Source of the DNA: Homarus americanus | Taxonomy: Eukaryota > Arthropoda > Malacostraca > Decapoda > Nephropidae | NCBI RefSeq assembly: GCF_018991925.1 | Contig: NW_024720711.1 | Location: 5,101,931-5,165,930 of the forward strand | Reading direction: 5' to 3' | Length of the DNA stretch: 64,000 bases | Shown here: piece by piece, positions 52,073 through 64,000 of the stretch | How the letters are laid out: every line of letters begins with the position of its first letter | Numbering within the stretch: the first letter of the stretch is position 1 | The notes under the pieces: generated by a model | What the model was told of the DNA's origin: nothing | Seen by the model: only the letters and a program-made list of their open reading frames with translations | Database searches by the model: none | Position numbers and translations under genes: made by a program

Positions 52073-52316
52073 TTGGGGATTAAACTTGGATGTCCAAAAT
52101 GTTAAATAATAATGTTGAAATTGAATATGAAAACTGATTGTTAAAACTCCATGTTGAAATTCAATAACGGAAACTGAATATTGAAATTGGGTGTTGAAAT
52201 TGCAATAGCATATACCTGTGTGCACCTGTCGCTTGTTCCTGTACTAAGTTTACTGTTACTTCTAGCTAACTGTTGGAAATTGATGTGCTTTTGAGTGAGT
52301 GAATGTATGTGAGTGA

Positions 52317-52317
<1 letters not shown>

Positions 52318-52371
<54 letters not shown>
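52318..52371. repeat. (GT)n microsatellite
   Basis: About 26 GT units. Confidence 0.97.
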
Positions 52372-52372
<1 letters not shown>

Positions 52373-52475
52373 CTATCTTTCCCTCGCTTGTTATCTTTCT
52401 CTCGGGGAATCAATACCTGCAGTACTCTCTTTGTCTGTCTGTCTGTCCTTCAGTGTGTCGTGGCATCAGTCTACC

Positions 52476-53292
52476 ACAAACGTTCATACACCTGCAGTTA
52501 AGATACACAAACGTTCATACACCTGCAGTTAAGATACACACAAACGTTCATACACCTGTAGTTAAGATACACAAACGTTCATACACCTGTAGTTAAGATA
52601 CACAAACGTTCATACACCTGTAGTTAAGATACACAAACGTTCATACACCTGTAGTTAAGATACACAAACGTTCATACACCTGCAGTTAAGATACACAAAC
52701 GTTCATACACCTGTAGTTAAGATACACAAACGTTCATACACCTGCAGTTAAGATACACAAACGTTCATACACCTGCAGTTAAGATACACAAACGTTCATA
52801 CACCTGTAGTTAAGATACACAAACGTTCATACACCTGCAGTTAAGATACACAAACGTTCATACACCTGTAGTTAAGATACACAAACGTTCATACACCTGC
52901 AAACGTTCATACACCTGTAGTTAAGATACACAAACGTTCATACACCTGTAGTTAAGATACACAAACGTTCATACACCTGTAGTTAAGATACACAAACGTT
53001 CATACACCTGTAGTTAAGATACACAAACGTTCATACACCTGCAGTTAAGATACACAAACGTTCATACACCTGCAGTTAAGATACACAAACGTTCATACAC
53101 CTGTAGTTAAGATACACAAACGTTCATACACCTGCAGTTAAGATACACAAACGTTCATACACCTGCAGTTAAGATACACAAACGTTCATACACCTGCAGT
53201 TAAGACACACAAACGTTCATACACCTGCAGTTAAGATACACAAACGTTCATACACCTGTAGTTAAGATACACAAACGTTCATACACCTGTAC
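52476..53292. repeat. 31-bp minisatellite, ~27 copies
   Basis: Unit ACAAACGTTCATACACCTG + (C/T)AG + TTAAGATAC, 31 bp. Copies are otherwise almost identical. One base is C in about half and T in the rest, and one copy (near 52900) is truncated by 15 bp. The C form creates CTGCAG. Confidence 0.97.
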
Positions 53293-53487
53293 CTCACGAA
53301 ACAGACAGCTGGGTGTATTTAGACCAAAGGTATCGAGGATCGCTTCAGGAAGGTCATTGAAGAGACTTAGTGAAGTATTAGAGGCGAAAGTTGCTTGTTA
53401 TTGTCCTTGTTATAAACTGCTTGATGGTTTTCACTGCACTTGTTTTTATGTATCTAATTGATTGTTATGGGAGAGATAGCAATGGTG

Positions 53488-53697
53488 GGAGTGTTGTGTT
53501 GTGGTGTTGTGTTGTGTTGTGTTGTGGTGTTGTGTTGTGTTGTGGTGTTGTGTTGTGTTGTGTTGTGTTGTGGTGTGTTGTGTTGTGGTGTTGTGGTGTC
53601 GTGTTGTGGTGTCGTTGTGTTGTATTGGTGTTGTAGTGTCGTGTTGTGGTGTCGTGTTGTGGTGTTGTGTTGTGGTGTTGTGTTGTGTCGTGTGTTT
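53488..53697. repeat. (GTTGT/GGTGT)n minisatellite
   Basis: GTGTT and GTGGT words over ~210 bp with occasional GTCGT; Cys/Val runs on the plus strand are artefacts. Confidence 0.93.
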
Positions 53698-53744
53698 GTG
53701 TAGCATACATATACATACAGGTATACATGTGTATCTATATAATA

Positions 53745-53887
53745 ATGTAGAGACACTAGGAGGAGACGAGGCACAATGTGACGACCTTTTAAAAGACCTG
53801 AGTTGGATGAGAGAAATAGTGAGGAAATTGGAGGAAATGCCTAAACCGGGTGCCATGAGGTTGACAGATTTAAGAGAGATAAACTAG
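53745..53887 (+). CDS. Possible terminal exon or decayed coding fragment
   Basis: A frame ending at TAG 53885-53887 encodes a charged, helix-prone segment (DLLKDLSWMREIVRKLEEM, then PGAMRLTDLREIN). It follows ACATACAG, a possible acceptor. Composition differs from the surrounding simple repeat and looks protein-like, but I do not recognise a family and cannot find the preceding exon. Confidence 0.25.
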
Positions 53888-55417
53888 ATTAAAAAGAAAA
53901 AGAAAGAAGAAAGATAGACAGACAGACAGATAAATACAGAGAATAAACAAGATATAGAGGAATAGATAGAGAAAATAAAATAAAAATAGACAGAAAGAGT
54001 AAAACACCTTCACATCGCCGTAAACAAAAATATTCTGAACGATTCATTTCACAGAACAGCCTAAATTTGCATATACATAAAAATGATGTGTATATTCTTG
54101 GTATTTTCAGTCGTGTACAAATTGTGGGTCTGCAACATACACTACCGGGGTGAGACACAAGCAAGACTTTTGTTTATTTCTTAAAGTTATTGTCTGGTGA
54201 ATGATGATTAAGACCCGGCCACTCTTAGACTAAATATGTGTTATATTAATGGTACGAATGTTTTAGATGTGGATTATTATTATTATTATTGTTATTATTA
54301 TTAAAAGTGAACTGAAATATATAAGAATTAATTTAGTTAGTTATTAAACCTTATATATAGTGACAATAACAATAATAGTAATGCTAAAACACCAATAATA
54401 ATAACAATAACAATAACAACAATAATAACACAATAAAATACGATAATTTTCTTTATTACCTCCATTACAGCTTCAAAGGCAGTCATGCAGGAGACGTTTG
54501 TGTGTTTAATGACATGATTTATATATATACGACTGACGACCAAATGAAGGAAATAAATATTGTCATCATAATCATTATTTTTAGTGATTTAAAGAAGGAA
54601 TTATGAGGCTGGTAACACTATGAGGTATGTTGTGGGTTGGTAACACTGGGGAGAAGGAAGCTTAGCACAATTTTTATATAAAGGACATAGTGTGTAAATC
54701 TTTATTACACTCTTAACAAGGGACACTTCTAAGCTTAATGTATACGTCAATAAAAATAACAGTAATAATAACACACCTATAATAATTGTAATAACAAATG
54801 AAGATCACTGCTTAAAATCACTCCCAAATATAAACAAAGTCACAAGAGGGGGAGTAAAACATAATGATCCTTATTGTATTGTGTCAGAAGGTTGGGTTTG
54901 ACTACACCTCTCAGTCGACTATTCATAACGTTCTTGTAATCTAATCCAGGATCCGGATTCTTGATGGGTCTTGGGTTAATAATAAATAAATGGATTCTCA
55001 AGATCGTAAGTTAAGATTTTGACAATAACATAAGAGATATAAGAACAAGATAAGGTTAAAAATTACGTTAAAAATATACGATAAAAATAAATAAATAAAA
55101 TAATAAATAAATAAAAATAACTTAGTAACCTTTAAGACTCTAGTACACATACGATTTACTAAATAGACAACAATTTAACCCAATTTTAAGACACCAATTA
55201 CACCAAGTCCCCAAACTAAACCAATTTCAAGGAGGTAGAAAAATAAAAAGAAAAGAAAAAACTTATTAATAATTTTGTGAAGTAGTTTTTTTATTATTCC
55301 AGGATGAAGTGTTATCTAGATTACTGTGTTTAGTTGGTCCTGGTAACGAGATTAATGAGTGTTATCAGTTGTCCCTGTGATCACTGTTTTTGTGGTGTGT
55401 TGAGGATGAGGGAAGGG
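53888..55417. other. Intergenic AT-rich, no gene seen
   Basis: Contains short (ATT)n at 54271-54303, AAC/AAT words at 54362-54425 and AAATA words at 55082-55122. Confidence 0.5.
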
Positions 55418-55685
55418 AGGGGAGAGAGGAGAAGAAGGTTGAAGAAGGGGAAAAGGAAGACTGTAGGAGATGGAAGAAAGAAAGAGAAGGAAGGGAAGGG
55501 AAATAAGGAAGGAAAGGAAGGAAGAACGGAGGAGATGGAGGGGATGAAAAGGAAAAAGAGAGGAGAGGGGTGGTGGAAAAGTCCTGTTGTTATGATGTCT
55601 GTTTCTATGTATTTCAGGATGTTGTTGTTGTAGTTGTTGTTGTTGTAGTTGAGGTTGTTGTTAGTTGTTGTAGTTGTTGTTCTAC
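55418..55685. repeat. Purine tract (GGGAA/GAAGG)n and (GTT)n
   Basis: An almost purine-only strand at 55405-55575 is followed by GTT/GTA triplets at 55620-55682. Confidence 0.85.
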
Positions 55686-55921
55686 TTTCACAGACTGATA
55701 TTATCCTGAATATATTATTATGAAAGCATATAAAGTTGTATAACTATCTCAAGACTTAATGTGATATTATTACGTATTATTCCTGTATGAAGGGAAGTGT
55801 GTATAGGCAGCAGCTACACTATAACCGGGTCAAGGGTCATTATTATATACCATTATACCACTGTTACTACCACCATGATATATAGTGTGTTAGCATAGCA
55901 ACACCTCTGGTTTATAGGTTC

Positions 55922-56016
<95 letters not shown>
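55922..56016. repeat. (CA)n microsatellite
   Basis: About 46 uninterrupted CA units. Confidence 0.98.
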
Positions 56017-56020
<4 letters not shown>

Positions 56021-56157
56021 GACAAACAGACCACGAACTAAAGCAAAGGGTGTGTGTAACATAGCGTGCCAACTTCAATTACAGGTTGGATAAATTTGGC
56101 GACCCGACCTGTTATTGCCCTTATTTTGGCGTATCAGAGGCCATCACAGGTGTCAGG

Positions 56158-56247
56158 AACGGGGTGAGGAAGGGGTGAGGGGTGAGGAGGGGTGAGGGAG
56201 GGTGAGGGGTGAGGAGGGTGAGGGGTGAGGAGGAGAAGGAGGGGGGG
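56158..56247. repeat. GGGTGAGGAG minisatellite
   Basis: Eight or so units of GGTGAGG(A)GG; G-rich on the plus strand. Confidence 0.85.
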
Positions 56248-56337
56248 GGCCAAATTAACAGGTGTGTTTAATATTAGATGTTCATTATGGAGTGAATAAT
56301 ATTTTCTGGGGGTGTTATTGTATTGATTAAGGCCTGC

Positions 56338-56605
56338 TGATGGTGGTGGTGGTGGTGATGGTAGTTGTAGTGGGGATGGTGGTAGTGATGGTGGTGGCGA
56401 CAGTGGTAGTTTGTGTGATGATGGTGGTAGTTGTAGTGGGGATGGTGGTAGTGATGGTGGTGGCGACAGTGGTAGTTTGTGGTGATGATGGTGGTAGTTG
56501 TAGTGGGATGGTGGTAGGATGGTGGTGGCGACAGTGGTAGTTTGTGGTGATGATGGTGGTAGTTGTAGTGGGATGGTAGTTGTATGGGATGGTGGTAGAG
56601 ATGCT
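56338..56605. repeat. ~70-bp G-rich tandem repeat
   Basis: The unit GATGGTGGTAGTTGTAGTGG ... GGCGACAGTGGTAGTTTGTG recurs about four times, with copies at ~56350, 56419, 56488 and 56550, losing a few bases each time. Confidence 0.9.
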
Positions 56606-56654
56606 GACATTAGTAAAAACGTAATAAGGTAGTACCGTAGTAATAGTAGTAGTA

Positions 56655-57330
56655 TAGCAGGTGGGAGGGCAGGGAGGTGGGAGGTAGCAGGTGGAGGTAG
56701 CAGGTGGGAGGTAGAGGTGGAGGTAGCAGGTGGGAGGTGCAGGGAGGTAGCAGGTGGGAGGTAGCAGGTGGGAGGTAGCAGGTGGGAGGTAGCAGGTGGG
56801 AGGTAGCAGGTGGAGGTAGCAGGTGGGAGGTAGCAGGTGGGAGGTAGCAGGTGGAGGTAGCAGGTGGGAGGTGCAGGTGGGAGGTGCAGGAAGGTAGCAG
56901 GTGGGAGGTAGCAGGTGGAAGGTAGCAGGTGGGAGGCAGGTGGGAGGTAGCAGGTGGGGGGTAGCAGGTGGGAGGTAGAGGTGGGAGGTAGCAGGTGGGA
57001 GGTAGCAGGTGGGAGGTAGCAGGTGGAGGTAGCAGGTGGGAGGTAGCAGGTGGGAGGTAGCAGGAGGTAGCAGGTGGGAGGTAGCAGGTGGGAGGTAGCA
57101 GGTGGGAGGTAGCAGGTGGGAGGTAGCAGGTGGGAGGTGGCAGGTGGGAGGTAGCAGGTGGAGGTAGCAGGTGGGAGGTAGGGTGGGAGGTAGCAGGTGG
57201 GAGGTAGCAGGTGGGAGGTAGCAGGTGGGAGGTGGGGTGGGAGGTAGCAGGTGGGAGGTAGCAGGTGGAGGTAGCAGGTGGGAGGTAGCAGGTGGGAGGT
57301 AGCAGGTGGGAGGTAGCAGGTAGGGTAAAC
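56655..57330. repeat. 14-bp minisatellite (AGGTGGGAGGTAGC)
   Basis: About 48 units, some shortened to 13 by loss of one G. It produces a 406-codon minus-strand ORF of LPPATSHLLPPTCY type, which is a repeat artefact. Confidence 0.95.
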
Positions 57331-57559
57331 TGCTCCATTATTCTCTTTGTACACCTTTCATCACCTGCTGTCCCTCACGTCACCGGCTCTGTCCTCCACA
57401 TTCTTCACTCTTTTTCATCTTAACGGCGTAATTATTCACTTCCTGCTAGATTTTCCTCAATTTCGTCTATTTTCTTCCGGTTTTATCAGAACTTTCGGCC
57501 ATTTCGTCCAGTATATTCACAAATTTTGTCCATTTTGTTCCGTAGATTCAAGATTTTGT

Positions 57560-57560
<1 letters not shown>

Positions 57561-57600
<40 letters not shown>
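57561..57600. repeat. (GA)n microsatellite
   Basis: Twenty GA units. Confidence 0.97.
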
Positions 57601-57603
<3 letters not shown>

Positions 57604-57727
57604 GCCTTCAATTTTACCCAATACTTATGATATATTTCTTGTCTAACTTGTCTGCTACAATAATGACAATAAATAAAAATATATATATAATAATATATAT
57701 ATATCACCTGCAAACAGCATGAACTTT

Positions 57728-57896
<169 letters not shown>

Positions 57897-58127
57897 CACC
57901 TCCCTCCGCCTTACATCATTATCATATAAATGACGGAACACCATTATCAGACAGCTGTTAATAGACTTCTTAATAATATATCATTTATTAACCCAAAAGA
58001 TAAATATAACAGTTTCTCATCATAAACTGAGACATACAGGTGAGGAGGATGAGTTTATGGGCTTATATATATTTTTCTTCTTAATTGACTAAAAAATTTA
58101 TGTGGTAACGATGTAGTGTGTGGGGGG

Positions 58128-58130
<3 letters not shown>

Positions 58131-58216
<86 letters not shown>

Positions 58217-58400
58217 CTCTCTCTCTCTCTCACCCTCTCTCTCTCTCACCCCCTCTCTCTCACCCCTCTCTCTCTCACCCCCTCTCTCACCCCCCTCTCT
58301 CACCCCCTCTCTCTCTCTCTCACCCCCCTCTCTCTCTCTCACCCCCTCTCTCACCCCCCTCTCCCTCTCTCTCTCACCCCCCTCTCTCACCCCATCCCTC
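58131..58400. repeat. (CT)n passing into CT/CACCCC minisatellite
   Basis: Pure CT to ~58212, then blocks of CTCTCTCT separated by CACCCC. Confidence 0.95.
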
Positions 58401-58529
58401 TCGTTTTAAAACACCAGATGATCAACTTGTGTTTCTATGGGTAATTGACTGTGAAATTGATATTGAAATAAGGTCTTGATAGTTTACAATGTAGTGTATA
58501 TACCTGGTGCTTCATGCTAGTGTTTTATA

Positions 58530-58652
58530 TACCTTCCATATAACGCACTTTTCTCATATAGTTCGTTAATTGGAGGTTTTATATCTAACGGACACTAGAT
58601 ATAAGGGACTATATATCTATACAGTCCGTTAAATAGGGGTTTCACTGTATAT
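58530..58652. mobile_element. Remnant of a pogo-like MITE terminus
   Basis: The sequence ends GTCCGTTAAATAGGGGTTTCACTG, whose reverse begins CAGTGAAACCCCTATTTAAC, a pogo/Tigger-style terminus followed by TA. Related GTTCGTTAATTGGAGGTTTT and CTAACGGACAC words lie upstream. Internally rearranged and short. Confidence 0.45.
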
Positions 58653-58718
58653 TCAAGGCCCAGGGTAAATAGATTATGTTGTTACTGTTGTACTAATGTT
58701 GTGTTACATTATTGAGAG

Positions 58719-58721
<3 letters not shown>

Positions 58722-58763
<42 letters not shown>

Positions 58764-58830
58764 TGTCTGTCTTCTTTTAATACCTGTCAATAGCACTTTC
58801 ACTACCAGATACATATACATCCACTCATAT

Positions 58831-58914
<84 letters not shown>
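58722..58914. repeat. (GT)n then (CA)n microsatellites
   Basis: GT at 58722-58761 and CA at 58834-58914, with 72 bp between them; complementary runs can form a large hairpin. Confidence 0.95.
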
Positions 58915-58915
<1 letters not shown>

Positions 58916-59136
58916 GCAGGTTACAGAACTTGATCAAATTTGCAGATATGAAATTAGTGTATATTTGGCGGAATTCGCGAGGGGCAAAACTGATTATACA
59001 GAGAATCAGTATACATTTGGCTATATTCGCGAGGGCAAGTTGATTATACACGATTATTCATACAGACTAATACACAACCACGGGGAAGGAGGTAGGGTTA
59101 AGTTATACAAGAGATGTCTGTCTGTCAGTATGTTAG

Positions 59137-59177
59137 TATGTATGTATGTATGTATGTATGTATGTATGTATGTATGT
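59137..59177. repeat. (GTAT)n microsatellite
   Basis: About ten GTAT units. Confidence 0.97.
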
Positions 59178-59263
59178 GGTAATTAAAACATCAGGGCATT
59201 TTCTTGACCCATTAAACAAGGTCAGATGTTTGAAGGACTGTAACAAGAAGTCTGAGCCATTCT

Positions 59264-59500
59264 TCGTGGCTGTGTCGGGTGTTCGTGGCTGTGTCGGGTG
59301 TCGGCTGTGCGGGTGTTCGTGGTGGCGGTTTTGGCGGGTGTGTTGGTTTGGTTGGCTGTCGGGTGGGGTGTTCGTGCTGTGTCGTTTGTGCGTGGGTGTT
59401 CGTGGCTGTGTCGGGTGTTCGTGGCTGTGTCGGGTGTTCGTGGCTGTGTCGGTGTTGTTCGTGGCTGTGTCGGTTCTTGGTGGCTGTGTCGGATTGAAGG
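59264..59500. repeat. 18-19 bp minisatellite (TTCGTGGCTGTGTCGGGTG)
   Basis: Around nine recognisable copies, the central ones diverged. CpG-rich. Open on both strands for ~100-150 codons as an artefact. Confidence 0.88.
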
Positions 59501-59669
59501 GAGGTGTGTTGGCATCCACTGGCCCTCACAAATTTATGACCGCTATTTTGAAAACCACATGTGTTGCCGCACGGACTAACACACGCACACCCACGCTCTG
59601 TTTATGAGAGAGAGAGAGTGTTTATCTCAGTGTTTGTATTTCTTTGTGTTATATTGTACCAGAGCAGGT

Positions 59670-60057
<388 letters not shown>

Positions 60058-60135
60058 TTTATTATTATTAGTATTAGTAGTATTAGTATTAGTATTACCT
60101 TTCCTTTATATCTTATGTTTACTAATACTAAGTTC

Positions 60136-60177
<42 letters not shown>

Positions 60178-60181
60178 TATA

Positions 60182-60224
<43 letters not shown>

Positions 60225-60225
60225 G
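60058..60225. repeat. (ATT)n and (AAT)n microsatellites
   Basis: ATT/AGT triplets at 60058-60105, then AAT from 60138 with one ATATAAA break. Confidence 0.95.
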
Positions 60226-60301
60226 ACCCAGTAGCCCCCTTACAGGTCAACAGGCCCGTGTTTGACGTCATTGCTGAACCACACTACCTGCATAGAGAGG
60301 A

Positions 60302-60308
60302 ACACACA

Positions 60309-60370
<62 letters not shown>
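60302..60370. repeat. (CA)n microsatellite
   Basis: About 33 CA units with a CC interruption near 60317. Confidence 0.97.
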
Positions 60371-60371
<1 letters not shown>

Positions 60372-60526
60372 AACCCCCTCAGTACTATAACAACGTATTT
60401 CACCAAATTCCTGATAAATTAAAATAATAAGGAATTTTAAATATTTTTTTTATCATTTACAAGAAAAATTATTATAAAAAACGTGTTAAAATGGCTAATA
60501 ATATTCACTGTCTCACTCTCTGTTTC

Positions 60527-60632
60527 ATTCCCTGTTCCATTCCCACTGTTCCATTCCCACTGTTCCATTCCAACTGTTCCATTCCCACTGTTCCATTCCA
60601 ACTGTTCCGTTCCAACTGTTCCATTCCTCGCT
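60527..60632. repeat. 14-bp minisatellite (CCACTGTTCCATTC)
   Basis: About seven copies alternating CCCACTG and CCAACTG. Confidence 0.9.
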
Positions 60633-60926
60633 GGTCATTTCCCACTTAATATCTTGAGCCTCTGAAGCACACGGAAAGGTTCCTGAGCCAATCATCAAAT
60701 TTATAATGATTTTTCCGTCTGATCAATTCCCAGAGTTTAATTCTTGGTCATGAAATCAGTGGCGTTATGTATCTATTTCTGTCTATCTCTGTTTATCCGT
60801 GTCCGTCTGTCTGTTTGTCTGTCTGTCTGTCTCTCCCCCACCACCTGACCTGTACACCCACTGACGACACCACTCAGACGACACACCCACACCTTGTTAT
60901 CAGTAATGACATCTAGGACAAGTGCA

Positions 60927-61432
60927 GGGTGAGGGGTGGAGGTGAGGAGGAGGGTGAGGGAGGGAGGGTGAGGGGAGGGAGGTGAGGGAGGTGGAGGGGG
61001 AGGGGAGGGAGGGGTGGGAGGGGTGGAGGGTGAGGGGGTGGAGGGGAGGGAGGGGAGGGTGGGGAGGGGAGGGGTGAGGGGAGGGAGGGGTGAGGGGAGG
61101 TGGGGAGGGGTGAGGGGTGGGGAGGGGGAGGGGGGGGGGAGGGGGGAGGGGGGAGGGGGTGGAGGGGTGAGGGAGGTGGGGTGGGGAGGGGTGAGGGTGA
61201 GGGAGGTGGAGGTGAGGGGAGGAGGGTGAGGGGAGGGGAGGTGAGGGAGTGGAGGGTGAGGGAGGAGGGAGGGGTGAGGGAGTGGAGGGTAGGGAGGAGG
61301 GTGGGAGGGGTGGAGGGTGAGGGAGGGAGGGGAGGGAGGTGGAGGGTGAGGGGGGTGGAGGGTGAGGGAGGGGTGGAGGGGGGGTGGGGAGGTGGGGGTG
61401 AGGGGGGGGGTAGGGAGTGGAGGATAGTAGTA
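60927..61432. repeat. G-rich minisatellite (GGGTGAGGGAGGG)
   Basis: About 500 bp with almost no C on the plus strand and hundreds of closely spaced GGG/GGGG runs. Frames are Gly/Glu/Arg runs without protein meaning. Confidence 0.95.
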
Positions 61433-61499
61433 TTAGTGGTTTCTACTGTTATTAATACTATCTATAATCAATACTAATCACCACTATCACCACAACACT

Positions 61500-62148
61500 T
61501 CAAACACAGCATCAAACCATCACCACACACCACCACACACACACAACACCATCACCACACCACCACCACACAACACCATCAACACACCACCAACACACAA
61601 CACATCACCACACCACCACCACACACAACACCATCCACACCACCAACACACAACACCATCACCACACCACCACCACACACACCATCACCACACCACCAAC
61701 AACAACACCATCACCACACCACCAACACACAACACAACACACCACACCACACACAACACCATCACCACACCACCACCACACACAACACCATCACACACAC
61801 CACACACACCACCACCCACCAACACCATCCCACACCACCACCACACACAACACCATCACCACACCACCAACACACAACACCATCACCACACCACCACCAA
61901 CACACCACCACCACACCCACACAACACCATCAACACACCACCACACACACACCACCAACACCATCAACACACACCAACCACACACCACCACCACACCACA
62001 CCATCACCACACCACCAACACACCACCACCAACACACCAACACACCACCACACACACCACCACCAACACACAACACCATCACCACCACCACACACAACAA
62101 CACCACACCACACCACCACACACACACACACACCACACCACCAAAAAC
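61500..62148. repeat. CACCACACAACACCAT minisatellite
   Basis: About 650 bp of CAC/CAA/CAT words; AACACCATCACCACACCACC recurs every 30-40 bp. Almost no G or T on the plus strand except the CAT words. Confidence 0.95.
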
Positions 62149-62692
62149 ACAGCCAATTCCCGTCTAGATCAACATTAAAAAAAAAAACTTATATTCTAAT
62201 TACTATAAAGTAGTTGAGTGGGCAGGTGGCAGACTTCCCCGGAGAGTGCCGCCACACGTGACTCTACTGACAACTCTACCGTAACCACCCTTTGTCTCTC
62301 TCTTACATGCAAATTAATATAGTTAAGAGGTTTAGGTGATGCCCCCCTAGCTGTGTATCTCATAGCTGTGTAGGGAAGTGTACAAATGAGCCTCAGGGAT
62401 CTCTCTCTCTCTCTCTCACACAGAACACAACATAGGACTGGTTTTTTTTTCTAGGAATATATTGTATCGTTTCCTCAGCTACCATTCTTCCCGTCCTCCC
62501 TGATATTGAAGCGGTAACTCACCCAAACACAAAACACAGATCCTAATAAGCAGTTTCCCCGGCATAATAAGAGAGGATATTTCTTTGAATAGCGAGATGG
62601 GAACGAAGGAGTGTGTGTGTGTGTGTGTGTGGTATTGGCTAGAGGTCAGGACCAGGGTTACGTTATAAACTTATTGAATTTTGTAAAGATAG

Positions 62693-62724
<32 letters not shown>

Positions 62725-63370
62725 GTACATATTCTTACATTACACTAAACAGATAAACACACATATATGATCGTATATATAAAGTATAAAACAAACTAAC
62801 ACCAATATACTGTATGACCAAGACACTCATCCCCTAGTCAGTCAGTCAGGGAAGATAACAACAAATCCGGATTCAGTATTGACGAACACAACAACAACAC
62901 GAGTCATCAGGCGTTCGTCATGACAACAAGATGACGTCGTGTACCCGGAATAACAGATGAAGGGGGAGGGGGGGATAGTCATGTTAGGTCAGATTGTAAC
63001 AACAGTGGTAGTCTAGGATGGATGGATGGATGGATGGATAGAGAGAGAGAGAGTTAAAGACAACAAGAGATATGCTGGTCTGTGTGTTTCTGTCGACGGA
63101 GTATCTCACCATAATATTAACCTTCATTCTACATATTACTAATTTTTTTCACTACATTTGGGTGAATTTTACAACGGTTATTATAGTCAATTATTCTTTA
63201 ACGACACAAACTAACGTCATCATATAAATCAAGCCATTTATATAAGTGTTTTTATGATCTTAACAACGTAGAGTCTGTCTCAACATAATGGTGATGAGTG
63301 TTGTGCCGTTGATATGGAAATATGAACAACAATTTGGTTTAGTCTACCTTGTTATAGTCTATATATCTAT
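62149..63370. other. Intergenic, no gene seen; short GT and CA runs
   Basis: GT at 62610-62632, CA at 62697-62725, GGAT at 63018-63039 and GA at 63040-63053. No supported gene. Confidence 0.5.
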
Positions 63371-63372
63371 CA

Positions 63373-63445
63373 ATGTATGTATGTATGTATGTCTGTATGT
63401 ATGTATGTATGTATGTCTGTATGTTATGTATGTATGTATGCACTG
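63373..63445. repeat. (GTAT)n microsatellite
   Basis: GTAT units with GTCT interruptions. Confidence 0.95.
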
Positions 63446-63647
63446 TAAGTATGTACTGTATGTATGAAAGTAACTGTTTATCTATACGAGTGTCACTTGT
63501 TATAACTGCCCAGACAGGTATGGTATACATATATTGTCCATACATAAACATTATACATAACTTCATACACAGCTTGTATACAGTGCAGGGTTAAATCACC
63601 TCAACATACATGGATGACGAGTTACATAGTGTGTATGTATGTAAAAG

Positions 63648-63692
63648 GTTCGGTTAGGTTTGGTTAGGTTAGGTTTGGTTAGGTTAGGTCTT
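63648..63692. repeat. Short TTAGG-type block, telomere-like
   Basis: GGTTAGG words alternate with GGTTTGG. This is the strand opposite to the CCTAA block near 4755. Too short to be a telomere. Confidence 0.55.
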
Positions 63693-64000
63693 TAAGCATG
63701 TACTCTCAATAGGTCCTACGCTATAGATAACAACTATTGATAATTACTGAATGATATCTTCTCCCATTAAAGGACAACTACAGGCAACATAACATATATC
63801 AGTCACATCAATAGATAAAAGTAAAGATACTATGTAAACAAAGAAACATTTAACGATATCATTTACAATTAAATTTACCCGCGCAAACGACGATATATAT
63901 ATTTTTTTTTTGGCACGAACATCTTCCTCCCGCGCAAATGACAAGAATTCCTTAGAGAGTGAAGGAAAAAAAAATTGTTGGAACACGCCTCGTGAATTTT
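63693..64000. other. No gene seen
   Basis: Two CCGCGCAAA(C/T)GAC words ~55 bp apart; otherwise unremarkable AT-rich sequence. Confidence 0.5.

Noticed and set aside
52476..53292. CRISPR-like array
   Set aside because: Units are head to tail with no unique spacers, and the genome is eukaryotic. It is a minisatellite.
56134..57354. 406-codon minus-strand ORF of Leu/Pro/Thr/Cys repeats
   Set aside because: Follows exactly from the 14-bp AGGTGGGAGGTAGC unit; three frames read similarly.
61014..61477. Gly/Glu/Arg-rich ORFs
   Set aside because: Produced by a G-rich minisatellite; no start context, no conserved composition outside the repeat.

Overview
The window looks like eukaryotic nuclear DNA from a crustacean, most likely a decapod. 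I infer this from a gene split by introns with consensus GT/AG junctions, very dense simple repeats (GT/CA, GA/CT, TA, AAT), CR1/L2-like LINE debris ending in a 'TTATGTTC' motif, palindromic MITEs with pogo-like termini, and short TTAGG-type blocks. The species cannot be named from sequence alone. Only one gene can be reconstructed in full; most of the window is repeats.

Layout. 0.2-1.1 kb: an intronless protein-kinase ORF with all core motifs, frameshifted near its end, followed by a dead LINE (1.2-2.4 kb). 2.4-7.1 kb: microsatellites and minisatellites. 7.1-8.9 kb: a GTGGTAGTGG minisatellite with higher-order structure, running into a 100-N gap (8901-9000). 9.0-22.3 kb: 24 anchored copies of a ~560 bp satellite. 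Each unit holds ten tandem copies of a 30-bp sub-repeat (ten codons, open on both strands), a CCAAT-type hairpin, a splice-donor consensus and AATAAA motifs. 22.3-25.0 kb: AT-rich DNA with a TA microsatellite, a LINE relic and a MITE.

25,062-41,006, minus strand: a complete 14-exon coding gene. I assembled it by hand from splice sites; every junction keeps phase and the CDS sums to 5,202 nt (1,733 residues plus stop). The product has an N-terminal RRM, a MYND zinc finger, a 60-residue-period GGYDKQRSE-type repeat block and three extended Tudor domains. This is the architecture of Vreteno/TDRD1-type piRNA-pathway scaffolds. Its introns carry LINE relics, a MITE 6 bp beyond a splice donor, and a pogo/Tigger-like element that splits a minisatellite.

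41-64 kb: no confident protein gene. It holds three TIR or palindromic elements (one a nested pair), a TATA-type promoter candidate with a 71-codon ORF (50.8-51.2 kb), four perfect TGACGTCA sites followed by four spaced ATTGG boxes (51.7-52.1 kb), a 27-copy 31-bp minisatellite with a two-state C/T variant, and many G-rich or CA-rich arrays.

The two most notable items are the 560-bp satellite with its internal codon-length array, and the RRM-MYND-Tudor gene with its recently amplified disordered block.
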